A stretch of DNA of 64,000 nt. Source: Morchella semilibera. Taxonomy: Eukaryota; Ascomycota; Pezizomycetes; Pezizales; Morchellaceae. Location: the NCBI GenBank assembly GCA_009192285.1, contig WBVU01000003.1, forward strand, positions 4,743,973-4,807,972, in the 5' to 3' direction. This document shows positions 10,457 to 20,791 of this stretch, piece after piece. Within the stretch, counting starts at the first letter, position 1; each line of letters opens with the position of its first letter. The notes beneath the pieces were generated by a model. The model did no database searches and was not told where the DNA came from. It saw nothing but the letters and a program-made list of their open reading frames with translations. The translations under genes and the position numbers were made by a program.

Positions 10457-11107
10457 TCCCCATGCCTTTGCCCTTGCCTTTGCCTTCACCAGTGCCTGTG
10501 CTTGTGCCTGCTCGGCGTTATCCTTGTCTTTGTCGGTCTCCTTGTCGCTTTGGCTGTGCTCCCCGAGTTCTTCTGCGTCATCATTGTCATCTTCTACTTT
10601 GCGTCGGGTTACTCCGTCACATTTCTCTGCTCTGCCCTGTACCCTCTGACCCTACTCTTGCTCTTGCCTTTGTCTTCACCGGTGCCAGTGCTTGTGTCCC
10701 CCTAGCTCACTTCTCTACCTCGTCAGTATCCTTGTAGTACTGGCTGTACTCCTCAAGTTAGCTTGCGTCATCATTGTCATCTGTCACGTTGCATCCGACT
10801 ACTCCATTACAGGCTTTTCATTTAGTTCTTTCTTTGATTTCTCTCTGTCTCATCTTTCTATCCTCTTGGTACTACATAGGAATATACTCCTGTCTCTAAG
10901 CCATAGTTCTCTTGACTTCAGAATCTGTTCTCAGTAATGGAGAAATCAATAGTATCTCTCATCGCTCTCGTTGAGGCCCATTCGGTCCTCAATCTCCCTG
11001 TTTCGTGTTCTCCTTCACCTCTACCCTTGCCTTTGCCCTCGCCAGTGCCTGTATTTGTGCCTGACTGGTGCTCTTCCTGTTTTTGTTGGTGTCCTCGTCG
11101 TTAGAGT
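10457..11107 (+). repeat. Three truncated LTR-A tails in a row
   Basis: The first, 10457-10621, ends GGGTTACTCCGTCACA. The second, 10622-10811, ends CGACTACTCCATTACA. The third, 10812-11107, starts in the CTTT tract and is cut by a 137-bp element. Each has the GCCTTTGCC hexamer tract and the TGCGTCATCATTGTCATC block. Confidence 0.6.
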
Positions 11108-11241
11108 CATCATGACTTCATTTGTCTCCTGATATCTCCTGAGTCTCAGGAGACTCAAACAATATCCAAGAATCTCAGGAGACTTCTAGAAAACCTAGGA
11201 GACTGTTGAGAGACTCCAGTCACAAGTTGAGTTTGCTGATG
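11108..11241 (+). mobile_element. 137-bp CATCAGCAA element, diverged copy
   Basis: Left end CATCATGACTTC (one change in the terminal repeat), right end GTTTGCTGATG. The flanks are GT and CT, so there is no intact duplication. It joins an LTR-A tail to an LTR-C-like fragment. Confidence 0.8.
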
Positions 11242-11420
11242 CTCTTCGCTGACTCATCCCAGAGAAACCCATAGAATTCTAAGGAAATTACTCTGTTAGA
11301 AATACATGTATACTGTTGACTCATGGAATCCCGGTAACGGAAACCCATGAAACACCATAGAAAACCCTGACCAATCCTTCTTCCCGTAACGTCATTAAGT
11401 ACGCTCCACGCCGTAATAAT
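11242..11420 (-). repeat. LTR-C-like fragment
   Basis: Closely resembles 10275-10456 (TCGCTGACTCAT...CCATAGAAACCCATAG...GTACGCTC), ending near CGCCGTAAT. It is the promoter-distal part of the reverse LTR. Confidence 0.55.
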
Positions 11421-11439
11421 TGCTAAGCATTCTTCCATT

Positions 11440-11760
11440 AGTTACAACCATGATTCTACTACCAAACCCTCGAAGCAAATGCTAAGACGCCGGGATACTA
11501 TTCAAATCTCCCTATAACAGTCTATTATGACTCAAATATCCAACCATAAAATCCTATAGAAATCTATTATTACTACACTTCCTATTATTCCCTACCATTC
11601 CTTCAAATTTTATTATCAATCCTTCCTGCAAACAAATACTATAGAAACATATGATGATCGCCTTACCTCATCTCACCCCATCCTCACTTAGCATAACTGT
11701 ATTAATCATAACAGTTCTGTGACAACTAAACCATTGGGACTAATGCCAAAACGCTAAGAC
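11440..11760 (-). repeat. Two reverse LTR-A ends
   Basis: The first ends GCTAAGACGCCGGGATA near 11497. The second covers about 11500-11760 and ends GCCAAAACGCTAAGACA. Both are diverged and AT-shifted compared with the solo copies. Confidence 0.55.
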
Positions 11761-11797
11761 ATCGCGGCTTTTTTTCCGCTCAACTTAAAGTAGACTA

Positions 11798-12002
11798 CAA
11801 TGCGTCGGAGAAATCAACATAAGCATATGGCCTCCCCCAGAGGGCCTGTGATGGAGTTCAACAGTATTCAATCGACATTAATCATACCTATAACGCCGAA
11901 ATGGAACAGGCCCGAGTCGAGTTCCATCAACAAACTCAAGGACTCCAAGCCAAAATCAAGAAGCTACAAAAAGGAGTCAAACAGGGTTTAGAGGAGCTAC
12001 AA
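11798..12002 (+). pseudogene. Plus-strand Gypsy gag N-terminal scrap
   Basis: Plus-strand codons read NAEMEQARVEFHQQTQ, then GLQAKIKKLQKGVKQ and GLEELQYQ, a charged coiled-coil stretch like the Gag N-termini on the minus strand. It ends at a short CATCAGCAA-type element, and no capsid follows. Identification rests on composition and context only. Confidence 0.4.
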
Positions 12003-12111
12003 TATCAGCAAGCTTTACCATTTGTGACTGAAGTCTCCTGAGCCTCCTGACAATCTCATAAGCCTCCTGAAACCCAAACAATCCCTTGAGACTTGTGAAA
12101 TCTTGCTGATG
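12003..12111 (-). mobile_element. 109-bp CATCAGCAA-type variant
   Basis: Runs from TATCAGCAAGCTTTACC to GAAATCTTGCTGATG. It resembles the short variant at 2685-2773 in the opposite orientation. Its core has CTCCTGAGCCTCC and AGTCTCC units. No target duplication is seen. Confidence 0.65.
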
Positions 12112-12656
12112 ATGATGTGTGATGGAGTACTAGAGATGTAATATAATAGATGACAATGGTGACGCAGGAGGACTCGAGGTGCGCAATCAGATGTCATCGA
12201 GGCATAAGGCAGGTACAAACACAGGTACCAGCAAAGATAAAGGGAAGGGTAGAGGCAAAAGAGGGGCGCGGCAGAGAGAGTGAAGACCGGATGTATTCAA
12301 TGTAAATAATAAGGGATGCTATGGGTTTTCTGAAGATAGATCTTGAAGTCACGTGGGCTATGGTTATGGATAGGAATATGATACTATATATTTAGATAAC
12401 AGAAGGATGAGACAGAGAAAGAAGAAAGAAAGAACTAAAAGAAAAGTCTACACTGGCTATTTAACCCTCTCCTCAACCATTCCACTTACAACTCATAGAT
12501 CAGACTATAGAATTCAATAGAAACTCATTATCACTACACCTTGTATTCTTCCCCAACACCTCCGTAAATCCCATTACCAATCCTTCCTGCAACCATATCT
12601 CATAGAAACAAATCACGACATCCTCACCTCCGAATCATCTTATCTCTGTGACGGGG

Positions 12657-13419
12657 TAACCCGATGCAAAGAAGAAAATGACAATGATGACGCAGAAGGA
12701 CCCGAGGAGCACAGCCTAAGCGACGAGGAGACCGACGAAGACAAGGGTAACACCGCGTAGACACAAGCACAGGCACCTGCGAAGGCAAAGGCAAGGGCAA
12801 AGGTACAAGGGCACAGGGCAGGAAGAGTGAGGACCGGATGGACCTTAACGAGAACGATAAAAGGTACTATGGGTTTCCTCTTTTCTAGAGGATCGAGTCT
12901 TTGGTATGAGAGGCTATGGCTTTAGAAATAGGAGTAGATTCCTATGCACCAAGATAACAGGAAGACAAGACAGAGAGAAAAGAAAGAAAGAACTAAGGAA
13001 AACATCTATTCCCGCTATTTAACACCCCTCCTTCACCAATCCGCTATGACTCATACATCCGTTCATAGAAACCCGTAGAAATCCATCGCAACCACATCAG
13101 CAAACTCAACTTATGACTGCAGTCTCCCAACAGTCTCCCAAGTCTCCTGAGAGTCTCCTGAGATTCCTGGAGATCTTTTGAGTCTCCTGAGGCTCAGGAG
13201 ACATTAGGAGACAAATGAAGTCTTGCTGATGCACACCTCGTATTCCTCCCCACCATCTCCGCTATTTACATTACAAATCCATCACGCCATCGAACCTCCT
13301 AGAATCCAATGACGACACCCCCTCCTCAACTCATCCCTTCCTCGCTTAGCATTACCCTAATCATTATCACAGCGCTTCGACTACCAAACCCTCGGGACCG
13401 ATGCCAAGACACTGGGACA
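12657..13419 (-). repeat. Solo LTR-A with TSD ATCTC
   Basis: Runs from TGTGACGGGGTAACCC to AAGACACTGGGACA. ATCTC lies at 12652-12656 and 13420-13424. It carries a 137-bp element at 13095-13231; without it the LTR is about 624 bp. It sits inside an older LTR-A of the same orientation. Confidence 0.92.
13095..13231 (-). mobile_element. 137-bp CATCAGCAA element, TSD CA
   Basis: Full-length reverse copy. CA at 13093-13094 is repeated at 13232-13233. Other LTR-A copies read CGCAACCACACCTCG without a break, so the empty site is directly visible in the same window. Confidence 0.9.
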
Positions 13420-13499
13420 ATCTCATTCCCTCTTGATATAACTCTATTGACCACAATAGTACTATTACTACCGAACGGTCAGGACATTCGGCCACTACA

Positions 13500-13930
13500 T
13501 CATCCCTCCAACAGGGTGGAGTCAGGTTCAGGTGCAAGAAAGTGAACAGGGTCAAGGAGGGCGGACAAGAACAAGGCGGGCTCATGATACACTGAAGTCG
13601 AGGCAGAATCAGGTTCAGGTCCAGATCCAAGGATGAAGCAAGGACAGAAACCCCGAAGCTAAAGTTATATATTGCCAGCAGAAAGAAGACGTTGCCTAGA
13701 GAGGTAAAAATATAGGAAAGAACGAGCACTATATATACAACTATTTCCTAGCACCAATTAGTCATACCATGGAATCCTATAGAAACCCCTAATACTGCGT
13801 ACTATCCATAACATTCCCAATACTACCACTTCTCTCCTGTCACTACCCAATCTTTCCTATAACTTATATTCTATTATAGGAGCCCCTTCCTAACCCATCA
13901 TCCTACTCCTGACATCGAATGCCAGTGGTA
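13500..13930 (-). repeat. LTR-B fragment, reverse
   Basis: It shares with the forward copy at about 9080-9300 the block AGAAAGAAGACGTTGCC, AGGAAAGAACGAGCAC and the TATATATACA box, followed by ATAGAAACCCC-type sequence. The ends are not resolved. From 13931 to 14167 I see no gene. Confidence 0.55.
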
Positions 13931-14167
13931 CTATCTAACAACTTTGTTTCTGAAGCGCTTTAGAAACGGGCGAAGTGTAGGAGGCAGAGCCGTGATAACA
14001 CTGATACAGACCTACTAGTAGTCTCCACTGAAAGATCAGACCTCCAAGTCACCTCTCTACTCACCCTTATCTTCCTTTGCTCTTTCTTTTTTGTCTTCAC
14101 TTTCTTCTATAAGTGCAAATAAAATTGTATCGGACTAGCTATCTCATCAGATATCTTCTTTTGTTTT

Positions 14168-14804
14168 TGTGATGGAGTGACCCAACGCAAAGTAGAAGAT
14201 GACAATGATGACGCAGAAGGACTCGAGGAGAACAGCCTACGCGACGAGGAGTCCAACGAAGACAGAGGCAATGCCGGGGAGGCACAATCATAAGCACCGG
14301 TGAAGGCAAAGGCAAGGGCAAAGGCACAAGAACGCAGAGCAGAGAGAGTGAGGGCTGGATGGACCTCAATGAGAACGATGAAAGGTACTATAATTGTTCC
14401 TCCTCGGAGGACAGAGTTTTAGGGACGAGAAACCATGGCTTCACGAATAGGAGTAGATTTCTATGTACCTAGATAATAGGAAGACGAGACAGGGAGGAAA
14501 GAAAGAAAGAACTAAGGAAAATATTTACACCCGCTATTTAACACCTTTCTTCCAACAGTCCGCTATGACTCATAAATTCGCTCATCGAAACCCATAGAAT
14601 CCATCGCAACCACACCTTGTATTCCTCCCCACCATTTCGCCAATTCCTATTATCAATCCATCACGCCATCGAACCTCATAGAACCTAATGGTGACATCCC
14701 TACTTCATCTCACCCCCGGGCCATCCTCGCTTAATCTAACTCCATCTATCGCAACAGTGCTACGACTACCAAACAATCGGGGCTGATGCTAAGACGCTGA
14801 GACA
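14168..14804 (-). repeat. Solo LTR-A with TSD GTTTT
   Basis: Runs from TGTGATGGAGTGACCC to AAGACGCTGAGACA (637 bp), with GTTTT at 14163-14167 and 14805-14809. It is clean, with no inserted element. Confidence 0.9.
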
Positions 14805-15132
14805 GTTTTAATGAAGTTATGAGTCTTCTTCTCTCGTGTCCTGGCATTTCGATGCTCTCAGCATCTTCCTATCAATAGGGCAATGATAAGTGAGGGTGGG
14901 TGCAGGATGAGGTAATGTAGTCGTCATTGGTTTCTAGGGGGTTTGATTGCATAAAAGATTAGTTATAGTATTTAAGGAGATCATGTAGAGGAATATGAGG
15001 TGTGACAGCAATTGGTTTCTATGAGTTTATATGTTACCATGTACTAGTATGAATTATAAGGGACTTGTGAGGGACTCGAAGGGTGTTAAATAGTGAGTGT
15101 AAATGTCTTCCTAGTCTTCAGTTCGTTCTTTA

Positions 15133-15267
15133 CATCAGTAAGACTTCATTTGTCTCCTCATGTCTCCTGAACCCCAGGAGACTCAAAAGATATCCAAGAG
15201 TCTCAGAACACTCTCAAGAAACCCGGCAGACTATTGGGAGACTCCAGTCACAAGTTGAGTTTGCTGA
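15133..15267 (+). mobile_element. 137-bp CATCAGCAA element, diverged
   Basis: Left end CATCAGTAAGACTTC, right end GTTTGCTGA with the last bases changed. No clear target duplication. Confidence 0.75.
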
Positions 15268-15420
15268 CTCGGATACGTTTTCTCTTCGTCTTGTCTTTCT
15301 GTTATGTCAGTATATAAGAATATACTTCTGTTGACAGCTATAACTATCTTGCCTCCAAACTCGCCTTCATAGAAGGTGACTCCATACTTTCCTCCTATTC
15401 TCACCCGGGGTCCTTATCTG

Positions 15421-15557
15421 CATCAGCAAGTCTTCATTTGTCTCCTGATGTCTTCTGAGCCTCAGGAGATTCAGAAAATATTTAAGAGTCTCATGAGACT
15501 CTCACGAGACCCGGGAGCCTGTTGGGAGACTCCAGTCACAAGTTGAGTTTGCTGATG
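15421..15557 (+). mobile_element. 137-bp CATCAGCAA element, TSD TG
   Basis: Full-length forward copy with TG on both sides (15419-15420 and 15558-15559). Confidence 0.85.
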
Positions 15558-15674
15558 TGGTCCTTGCCTTCTCTGTTCTACTCTCGCTTTTGTTCTTGTC
15601 TTTGTCTTTGTCGCTGTCTTGCGCTTTCATTAGTCCTCACTGTGTCCCTTGAGTCCGTCTGCGTCATCATTTTC

Positions 15675-15857
15675 NNNNNNNNNNNNNNNNNNNNNNNNNN
15701 NNNNNNNNNNNNNNNNNNNNNNNNNNNNNNNNNNNNNNNNNNNNNNNNNNNNNNNNNNNNNNNNNNNNNNNNNNNNNNNNNNNNNNNNNNNNNNNNNNNN
15801 NNNNNNNNNNNNNNNNNNNNNNNNNNNNNNNNNNNNNNNNNNNNNNNNNNNNNNNNN
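15675..15857. other. Assembly gap (183 N)
   Basis: An unbroken run of N separates a forward LTR-A from the RT domain of Gypsy-2. Both the LTR terminus and the Gypsy-2 breakpoint are hidden in it. Reading frames drawn across it have no meaning. Confidence 0.99.
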
Positions 15858-16888
15858 TTGGATAGACGCGACAGAGTCTCGGGAATCAAGGGCAGCGGGT
15901 GTCGATTTTTGACTGTAATCTCATTGAGCTTCCGGTAGTCGACGCACAAGCGGAGGGAGCCATCGGACTTCTTCACAAACAAAACAGGGGCGCCAGCAGG
16001 AGATTCAGAGTACCGAATAAAGCCTTTGGACAAGTTCTCGGTGATATATTCCCTAAGAGCCTGCAGTTCCAAACGAGACATACCATAAAGCGGCCCAAAG
16101 GGAGGGTTTTTCCCATCCTGCAAGACTATTTTCAAATCATGAGGGCGATGCGGCGGCAAGGCAATAGCTTGGCTTTCCTGAAACAACGACATAAACTCCC
16201 GGAGATCTTTAGATACATGCGCTAGGGGGTCTTGAGAGGTCCTTCCGGCGAGAGCTTCATCAATAGCCCGAATCGAGGCGCAGAAGAATTTATTCTGTCG
16301 GCGCCGAGCGAGGCCTACAAAGGGAACAGCCCCAATGGCCGCAATCTGAATAGCGGGGGCATCCGGGAACGAAACGGAGATTCCTTTGGCAGTAACCGAA
16401 GCATGAGACCGAGAGCAGTTCTGAACGCAGAAATCAGAGTCAAAGATGATCTTATTCGTCTTTGGTCTGATAGCTAGGTCGTGGCGTCTCATCCAAGGAA
16501 TACCCATTACTATTGGGTAATGTCCTAGCTTAGTAACAAAGAACGGAGCAAGTTCCTGGTGGCCGTTAATATCCAACGATAACTTTACCATGTGCGTAAT
16601 CTTTCCCGATTCTACCAGCCTGCCGTCGATTACCTCGAGCAAGCGTGATTTCTTCAGGGGAACCGGGACCAGACCATGTCGCCAGACAAATCCTTGGTCA
16701 ACAAAAGCATAGCCCGAGGCACCTGTATCGATTAGGGCATGAGTAACGATGGGGGCAACGGAATCCTGGGCGACGGAACACGAAACAACAAGTGATTCTT
16801 CAGACATCCTGTCTTCGGAAACGGCGGCAGCAGAAAGAACAAAAGTAGATGGCGGGACTAGCCCCTTTGGCGTGCCAATTTTTACCAA
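15858..16888 (-). pseudogene. Gypsy-2 pol: protease and RT start
   Basis: Minus-strand open frame with retropepsin ([46 protein letters not shown]), the pre-RT linker ([28 protein letters not shown]) and the first RT motifs ([38 protein letters not shown]). It is the cleanest protease-RT frame among the minus-strand copies, with no stop for about 340 codons. It is then lost in the N gap, and no RNase H or integrase appears on the other side. Confidence 0.9.
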
Positions 16889-16889
16889 A

Positions 16890-17870
16890 GGGACTGGCCT
16901 TTTAACGCCGGCTTGTGGGTTGCCGATTCAACTGGTGCTTTACGCCAGTTATCGGGGGTGCGGAAATCCTGGGAGCGAGGGGCGAGGTAGCGACGCTTCG
17001 GAGTCGGGGTGACAAGGTAGGCTGGGGCCCGGGTAGCATTGGAGGCGACAAGGGCGAGGCGACGGCAGAGATTATCCATCTCTCTATCGGCAGTCGCGAG
17101 GGCTTCCTGGTGCAGGGCCAGACGGTATCGAAATTCCTCCTTCTCGGACTTAAGAAAGGACACTTCTTCTTGGAGGTTCTCGATAACCTCGGCGGTTTCC
17201 TCCTGGGCCTCGAACATGCGCTGCCAAGGACTGCGGCCTTGCTATCGGCAGTTTCGAGTTCGAGATTGAGGTTCTCAATAACCTCCTCGTGGGTCGTGCA
17301 TGGAACCGATTCTGCGGGGGCGGGGACGTCGATGGTTGTGGTGAGGACGGCGAGAGCTTCTGCAATAAGGTTGTGGGCCTCGGTGAGTTCATACCCAAAA
17401 TCTTCTTCGACGGGGCCAAAGGTTTCCAAGAAACTGGAGAGTCTCTCAGTCAGTATGCGAGGGGCGGGGACAGTGATGGTTTTCCAGGGGGTGGCCGATG
17501 GTGTGTTGAGTCAGGGCGGGGTCTCTGAGGCCACGAATAATAGCCTCAGCATCGTAGGCGGGGTAGGTTTCGTCGGTGGTGGGGGCTCCGATATGGAGCT
17601 GACCCGGAACGGGTTGGGTAATGGTGGCCTTAGCCCAGTGGGCATCGGCACGCTTGAGTCCGTGGGAGAGGGCATATTGTCGGAGAACATGGACGTGGGG
17701 GTCCGAACCCAGGCGATTGCCAAGGTCGAATCAGTAAGCCTGTGGGACGAGAGCGAGGTGGCAGTACCCCTTCCTTTCCGGGAAGAAGCACTCAAGAGGA
17801 CCGGGGGAGAAAAAGACGGGGTGGGGGAGGTCCCCCATGGGGACATCCCAGCTAAAATCGATCATTATGA
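16890..17870 (-). pseudogene. Gypsy-2 gag-like N-terminal region
   Basis: From an ATG near 17862 the minus strand reads MIDFSWDVPMGDLPHPVFF, and after in-frame TGA codons it continues (DLGNRLGSDPHVHVLRQYALSHGLK, here shortened: DLGNRLGSDPH, VHVLRQYALSHG, AEAIIRGLRDP). A second part (about 17429-16890) is a coiled coil (EEVIENLNLELETADSK, EVSFLKSEKEEFRYRL, ALATADREMDNLCRRLALV) with a basic tail. No CCHC knuckle is seen. The start lies about 70 bp from LTR-C, as expected for the first ORF of a minus-strand Gypsy. The high GC of this stretch also gives long antisense open frames, which I reject. Confidence 0.6.
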
Positions 17871-17932
17871 TCGAAGCTAAACGAGGTGGGGTGGTGTTGT
17901 GTAGGTCGGCGGAAGGGACGCCGTGTTCTTAG

Positions 17933-18516
17933 TGTTATGGAGCAAAACGGAGACAACAGACAAGAGAGCCGAGGTACACAACCGAGGCGGGAATGAGAAC
18001 GAAGGCGAGGGGCGACGGCGGGAGAACCTAACCGAGAAGCAGAATTGTAGGGCAGAGGGTCCAGATGGCCTCTCTGACGAAGACGTGGAAACGAAGATAC
18101 CAGTAGACGACACGGACTACGGTCATGGGCTATGGGCGGGACGAAGCGAGACGAGACGAGGCAAGGACGAAGCGAAGCGAGAACGAGACGAGATACTATG
18201 GAAGACCCACTAGGGTCTTGGCGAAGACTATGGTTATGACGTAATATATTCTGAACTAAAAACACAAAACGAGGTGAAACTAAACCGTAGGGTTGATAAC
18301 AGGAAGAACACGTAGAAAAAGAAAGAAAAAGAAAAAGACAAAGGAAAGATCCGTAGCAACATATATATACCCCTCCTAATCCCTGTACAATCATGACTCA
18401 TAACATCGTGTAACGGAAACCCATAGAAACTCCAAGAACCCAAAAGAAAACACCGCAACCAAAAACCCATTCCCGAATATCCTCCTCTCCTGCGAACTCC
18501 GTGGTACGCCGTGATA
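17933..18516 (-). repeat. LTR-C, probable 5' LTR of Gypsy-2
   Basis: Runs from TGTTATGGAGCAAAACGG to GGTACGCCGTGATA on the plus strand. Read on the minus strand it has a TATATATATG box near 18360 and a CTTT-rich leader, so it would drive the gag start at about 17862. A closely similar solo copy is at 43540-44127. Confidence 0.75.
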
Positions 18517-18561
18517 CGCAACCACACATTGTATTCCTCCCCACCATCTCCTCTACCGCAA
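18517..18561 (-). repeat. LTR-A left half, split by the pogo-like element
   Basis: CGCAACCACACATTGTATTCC followed by CCACCATCTCC is the middle of reverse LTR-A. The right half resumes at 20598 after the DNA transposon. The upstream part is replaced by LTR-C. Confidence 0.6.
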
Positions 18562-18706
18562 TAATTGAGAAAATTCGTTGCGCTGCAGCAGGGGTATTGG
18601 TGCAGAAGAGGTGCAGGAGAATGTCTGACAGCTGTGAACTCTCAACCTCACGGAGACAAAATAAAGCCGTGATGCTAGTGAATACTTTTGCTACAACCAA
18701 AGCATC

Positions 18707-20389
18707 ATGACCATTCAAACTTCAAGCAGTCGCACTTCTCTCAAAGGCAGTCTTTCAACTTGTAGTTCAGCGGTGAATGCAAGTGACAGAAAAAAACCCG
18801 GTCCAAAACCTAAGTCAATAGAAGAGCGAGCCTTGCGTGTTGTGAAACCAGTTCAGAGAGTTAAGCGGTCATATTCAAGGGAAAAGAAAATTGAGGTCCT
18901 GACCTTTTTATTCCATTATCGGGTAACCTACACAGGTGATTATGGGGAGACAACTCGGCCAGTTCAAATTGCGGAAGCCAGCAAGATCTTTTTGATACCA
19001 GCAAGTACAATAGGTGTGTGGTGGAATACACGCGATACAATCATAAATACACCTGTTGGAAGTCGCTTTATACGTAAACAGTTCATCTGTAGGTGGCCGA
19101 TATTAGAAGAAAAGCTACTGGATGCTTTCACAAAAAGAAGAGAAGAAGGAAAAACAGTGCGACGTGGTTGGTTTCGTCGTACCTGTCGTCGACTGTTCCT
19201 TGAGTGTTATCCTCGTCTAGATCTATCAGTATTCTGCTTCTCAGCAGGATGGTTCCACGGTTTCCTCACCCGGCATCGTATAACACTCCGATTCACAACA
19301 AATAAAGCGCAAAAAGTACCAGCTGACTACGTGCAACTTGTTATACGATGGTTACAATATAATCGCCGGAACTCACAACCTCGATTCTATATGGAAACAG
19401 TTCTTGCTAGAGATATTGGACGCTATTTTTTTAAGCAATATTTGTAATTTAGACGAGACTCCTATCCCTTTTGAATACCTTGATGGCCGTACATATAGCT
19501 TCCAAGGACTCAAGACCGTTTGGGCTAGATCCTGTCGCAGTGGTTGGGACAAGCGGCAAGCGTCACTTATCCTTTGTGTTTTCGCTGATGGTGTTTCCCG
19601 CATTCCACCACTTATTATTTTCCATGGGAAGGGTACTGGTAGGATGGATGAAGAGAAAAAACTCTATGATTGCCGTGTTATTGTCGAATTCAACCCTACT
19701 GCTTACAACAACGAGCAACTTTTCCTCAAGTATATTGATCTATACTTGATTCCTGCACTACAGGGCCGGCCTAGTCTCTTCGCTCTAGACGTGGCAGAGT
19801 TTCATAAAACCCCTGCTGTCCTGGAAAAACTCCATGAGAACGATATTATTCCATCTCTAATCCCACCAGGTTGTACAAGCCTACTTCAGCCATTAGATAT
19901 TTCTATTAACAAGCCGTTTAAAGGTACACTCGTCCTCACATGATTCTACTATTGGACATTTCCATTAACAAGCAGTTTCAAGGTATCCTTCGCGATCTTA
20001 CAGATGAAGCCATCGATCAACGGCCCGGTATCCCTGAGGAAGACTCTTGGACTGTTGGGGAGAGACGAGTTCTGACAACCAAATGTGTCGGTCAAGCATG
20101 GGAGGACCTCTGCACCAATAAACGCCAAATCATCATTGATTCATTTCGGAACGTTGGCTTATCTCTCCCTATTGATGGAAGCCGTGATAATGAGCTTAAC
20201 ATTAAAGGCTTTGGGCCTATTGAGGTTGGAGACTGGCGGCTTAGCGAGAACTTTTGCTATCAAGTTCCTCTCGTCCAACTCCAGAATCAGCTTCCGCTAG
20301 GTCATTTAGAGGAGGAAAACACACTGATTCCCGACAGTAGTGATGAGTCCGAAGTTGTAGAGTATCAAAGACCTTGGGAATCACCCTGA
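18707..20389 (+). pseudogene. Pogo-like transposase, frameshifted
   Basis: The first part (18707 to about 19430) has a basic N-terminus (RKKPGPKPKS), a helix-turn-helix region (IAEASKIFLIPASTIGVWW) and a CENP-B-type second DNA-binding region (VRRGWFRR, SAGWFHGFLTRHRI). A run of T at about 19426-19432 shifts the frame. The DDE part then follows: CNLDETPIPF (first D), FALDVAEFHKTP (second D), SLIPPGCTSLLQPLD (third D). A stop at 19941 is followed at once by a second, diverged copy of the third-D block (LDISINKPFKGTL / LDISINKQFQGIL). The frame resumes to the C-terminus (DLTDEAIDQRPG ... VYEYQRP region) at 20389. One indel plus one internal duplication make it inactive as written, although an alternative product joining around the duplication cannot be excluded. 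Confidence 0.88.
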
Positions 20390-20396
20390 AAAAGGT

Positions 20397-20470
20397 AACT
20401 CCAGGAGGGTTTGAACCTAGGACCTGTAGACAATAAAAACTCAGAACCAGAACCGCTACACTACCAGTTT
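20397..20470 (-). tRNA. tRNA-like sequence (pseudo-tRNA or SINE head)
   Basis: The minus strand has an A-box-like TAGTGTAGCGG and a B box GGTTCAAACCC about 45 nt apart. The T-arm can form (CTAGGTTCAAACCCTCCTGG region). The acceptor stem pairs only in part (AACT with AGTT), and the anticodon arm is weak. It lies inside the pogo-like element between the transposase stop and the right inverted repeat. It is probably a decayed tRNA or tRNA-derived element; a working tRNA is unlikely. Confidence 0.4.
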
Positions 20471-20597
20471 GTTAGGAAATATCATGTAGTTTGTAGATTG
20501 GAACGTACTTTTTGATATTGCATAGCCCGCTAATGTATGTTTGACTCTCATGTATGTAACATGACCCTTGCTGCAGCGCAACGAATTTTCTCAATTA

Positions 20598-20760
20598 ATG
20601 CGGTATTTACATTAAAAATCCATCACGCCATCGAACCTTCTAAAACCCAATGACGACACCCTCTCCCCAGCACACCCCTTCCTCGCTTAGTATTGCCTTA
20701 ACGATCACAACAGCGCTTCGACTACCAAACCCTCAGAACTGATGCCAAGATGCCAAGACA
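20598..20760 (-). repeat. LTR-A right half beyond the pogo-like element
   Basis: ATTTACATTAAAAATCCATCACGCC (shared block, abbreviated: ATTTACATTA, ATCCATCACGCC) to GCCAAGATGCCAAGACA, the reverse LTR-A terminus. It continues the half at 18517-18561. Confidence 0.75.
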
Positions 20761-20767
20761 TATGGGA

Positions 20768-20791
20768 ACACATTTTGGTTCCAAAATGTGT
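20768..20791. repeat. Perfect 11-bp hairpin
   Basis: ACACATTTTGG and CCAAAATGTGT are separated by TT. It lies just beyond the LTR-A end and about 630 bp downstream of the hsv2 stop. Function unknown. Confidence 0.7.

Larger units (their letters stand above)
12117..13490 (-). repeat. Older LTR-A, reverse, split by a younger solo LTR
   Basis: 12117-12656 starts TGTGATGGAGTAC and contains the TGACAATGGTGACGCAG block. It resumes after 13419 with the expected distal sequence (CTATTGACCACAATAG...CCGAACGGTCAGGACA). It is diverged and decayed at the end. Confidence 0.55.
14837..15674 (+). repeat. LTR-A, forward, carrying two 137-bp elements
   Basis: Starts TGTCCTGGCATTTCG and passes a TTAAATAG box near 15088. 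It is broken by elements at 15133-15267 and 15421-15557 and runs into the run of N. The TGCGTCATCAT block just before the gap places the gap close to the LTR end. Confidence 0.65.
18564..20595 (+). mobile_element. Pogo-like Tc1/mariner DNA transposon
   Basis: About 2.03 kb bounded by TA dinucleotides (18562-18563 and 20596-20597). It has terminal inverted repeats of about 34 bp, beginning ATTGAGAAAATTCGTTGCG and CTGCAGCA and ending with the complement near 20562-20595. The TA target, long inverted repeats and a DDE_1-type transposase fit the pogo/Fot group. It lies inside a reverse LTR-A, so it is younger than that LTR. Confidence 0.88.

Noticed and set aside
16915-17880. 321-codon plus-strand open frame
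   Set aside because: It is the antisense of the GC-rich Gypsy-2 gag region. The minus strand encodes recognisable coiled-coil Gag and an LTR with promoter in the right place.
1-20760. RIP (repeat-induced point mutation) in the decayed Gypsy copies
   Set aside because: Decay shows as indels and mixed substitutions. No obvious CpA-to-TpA skew is visible by eye. A computed RIP index would be needed to revisit this.
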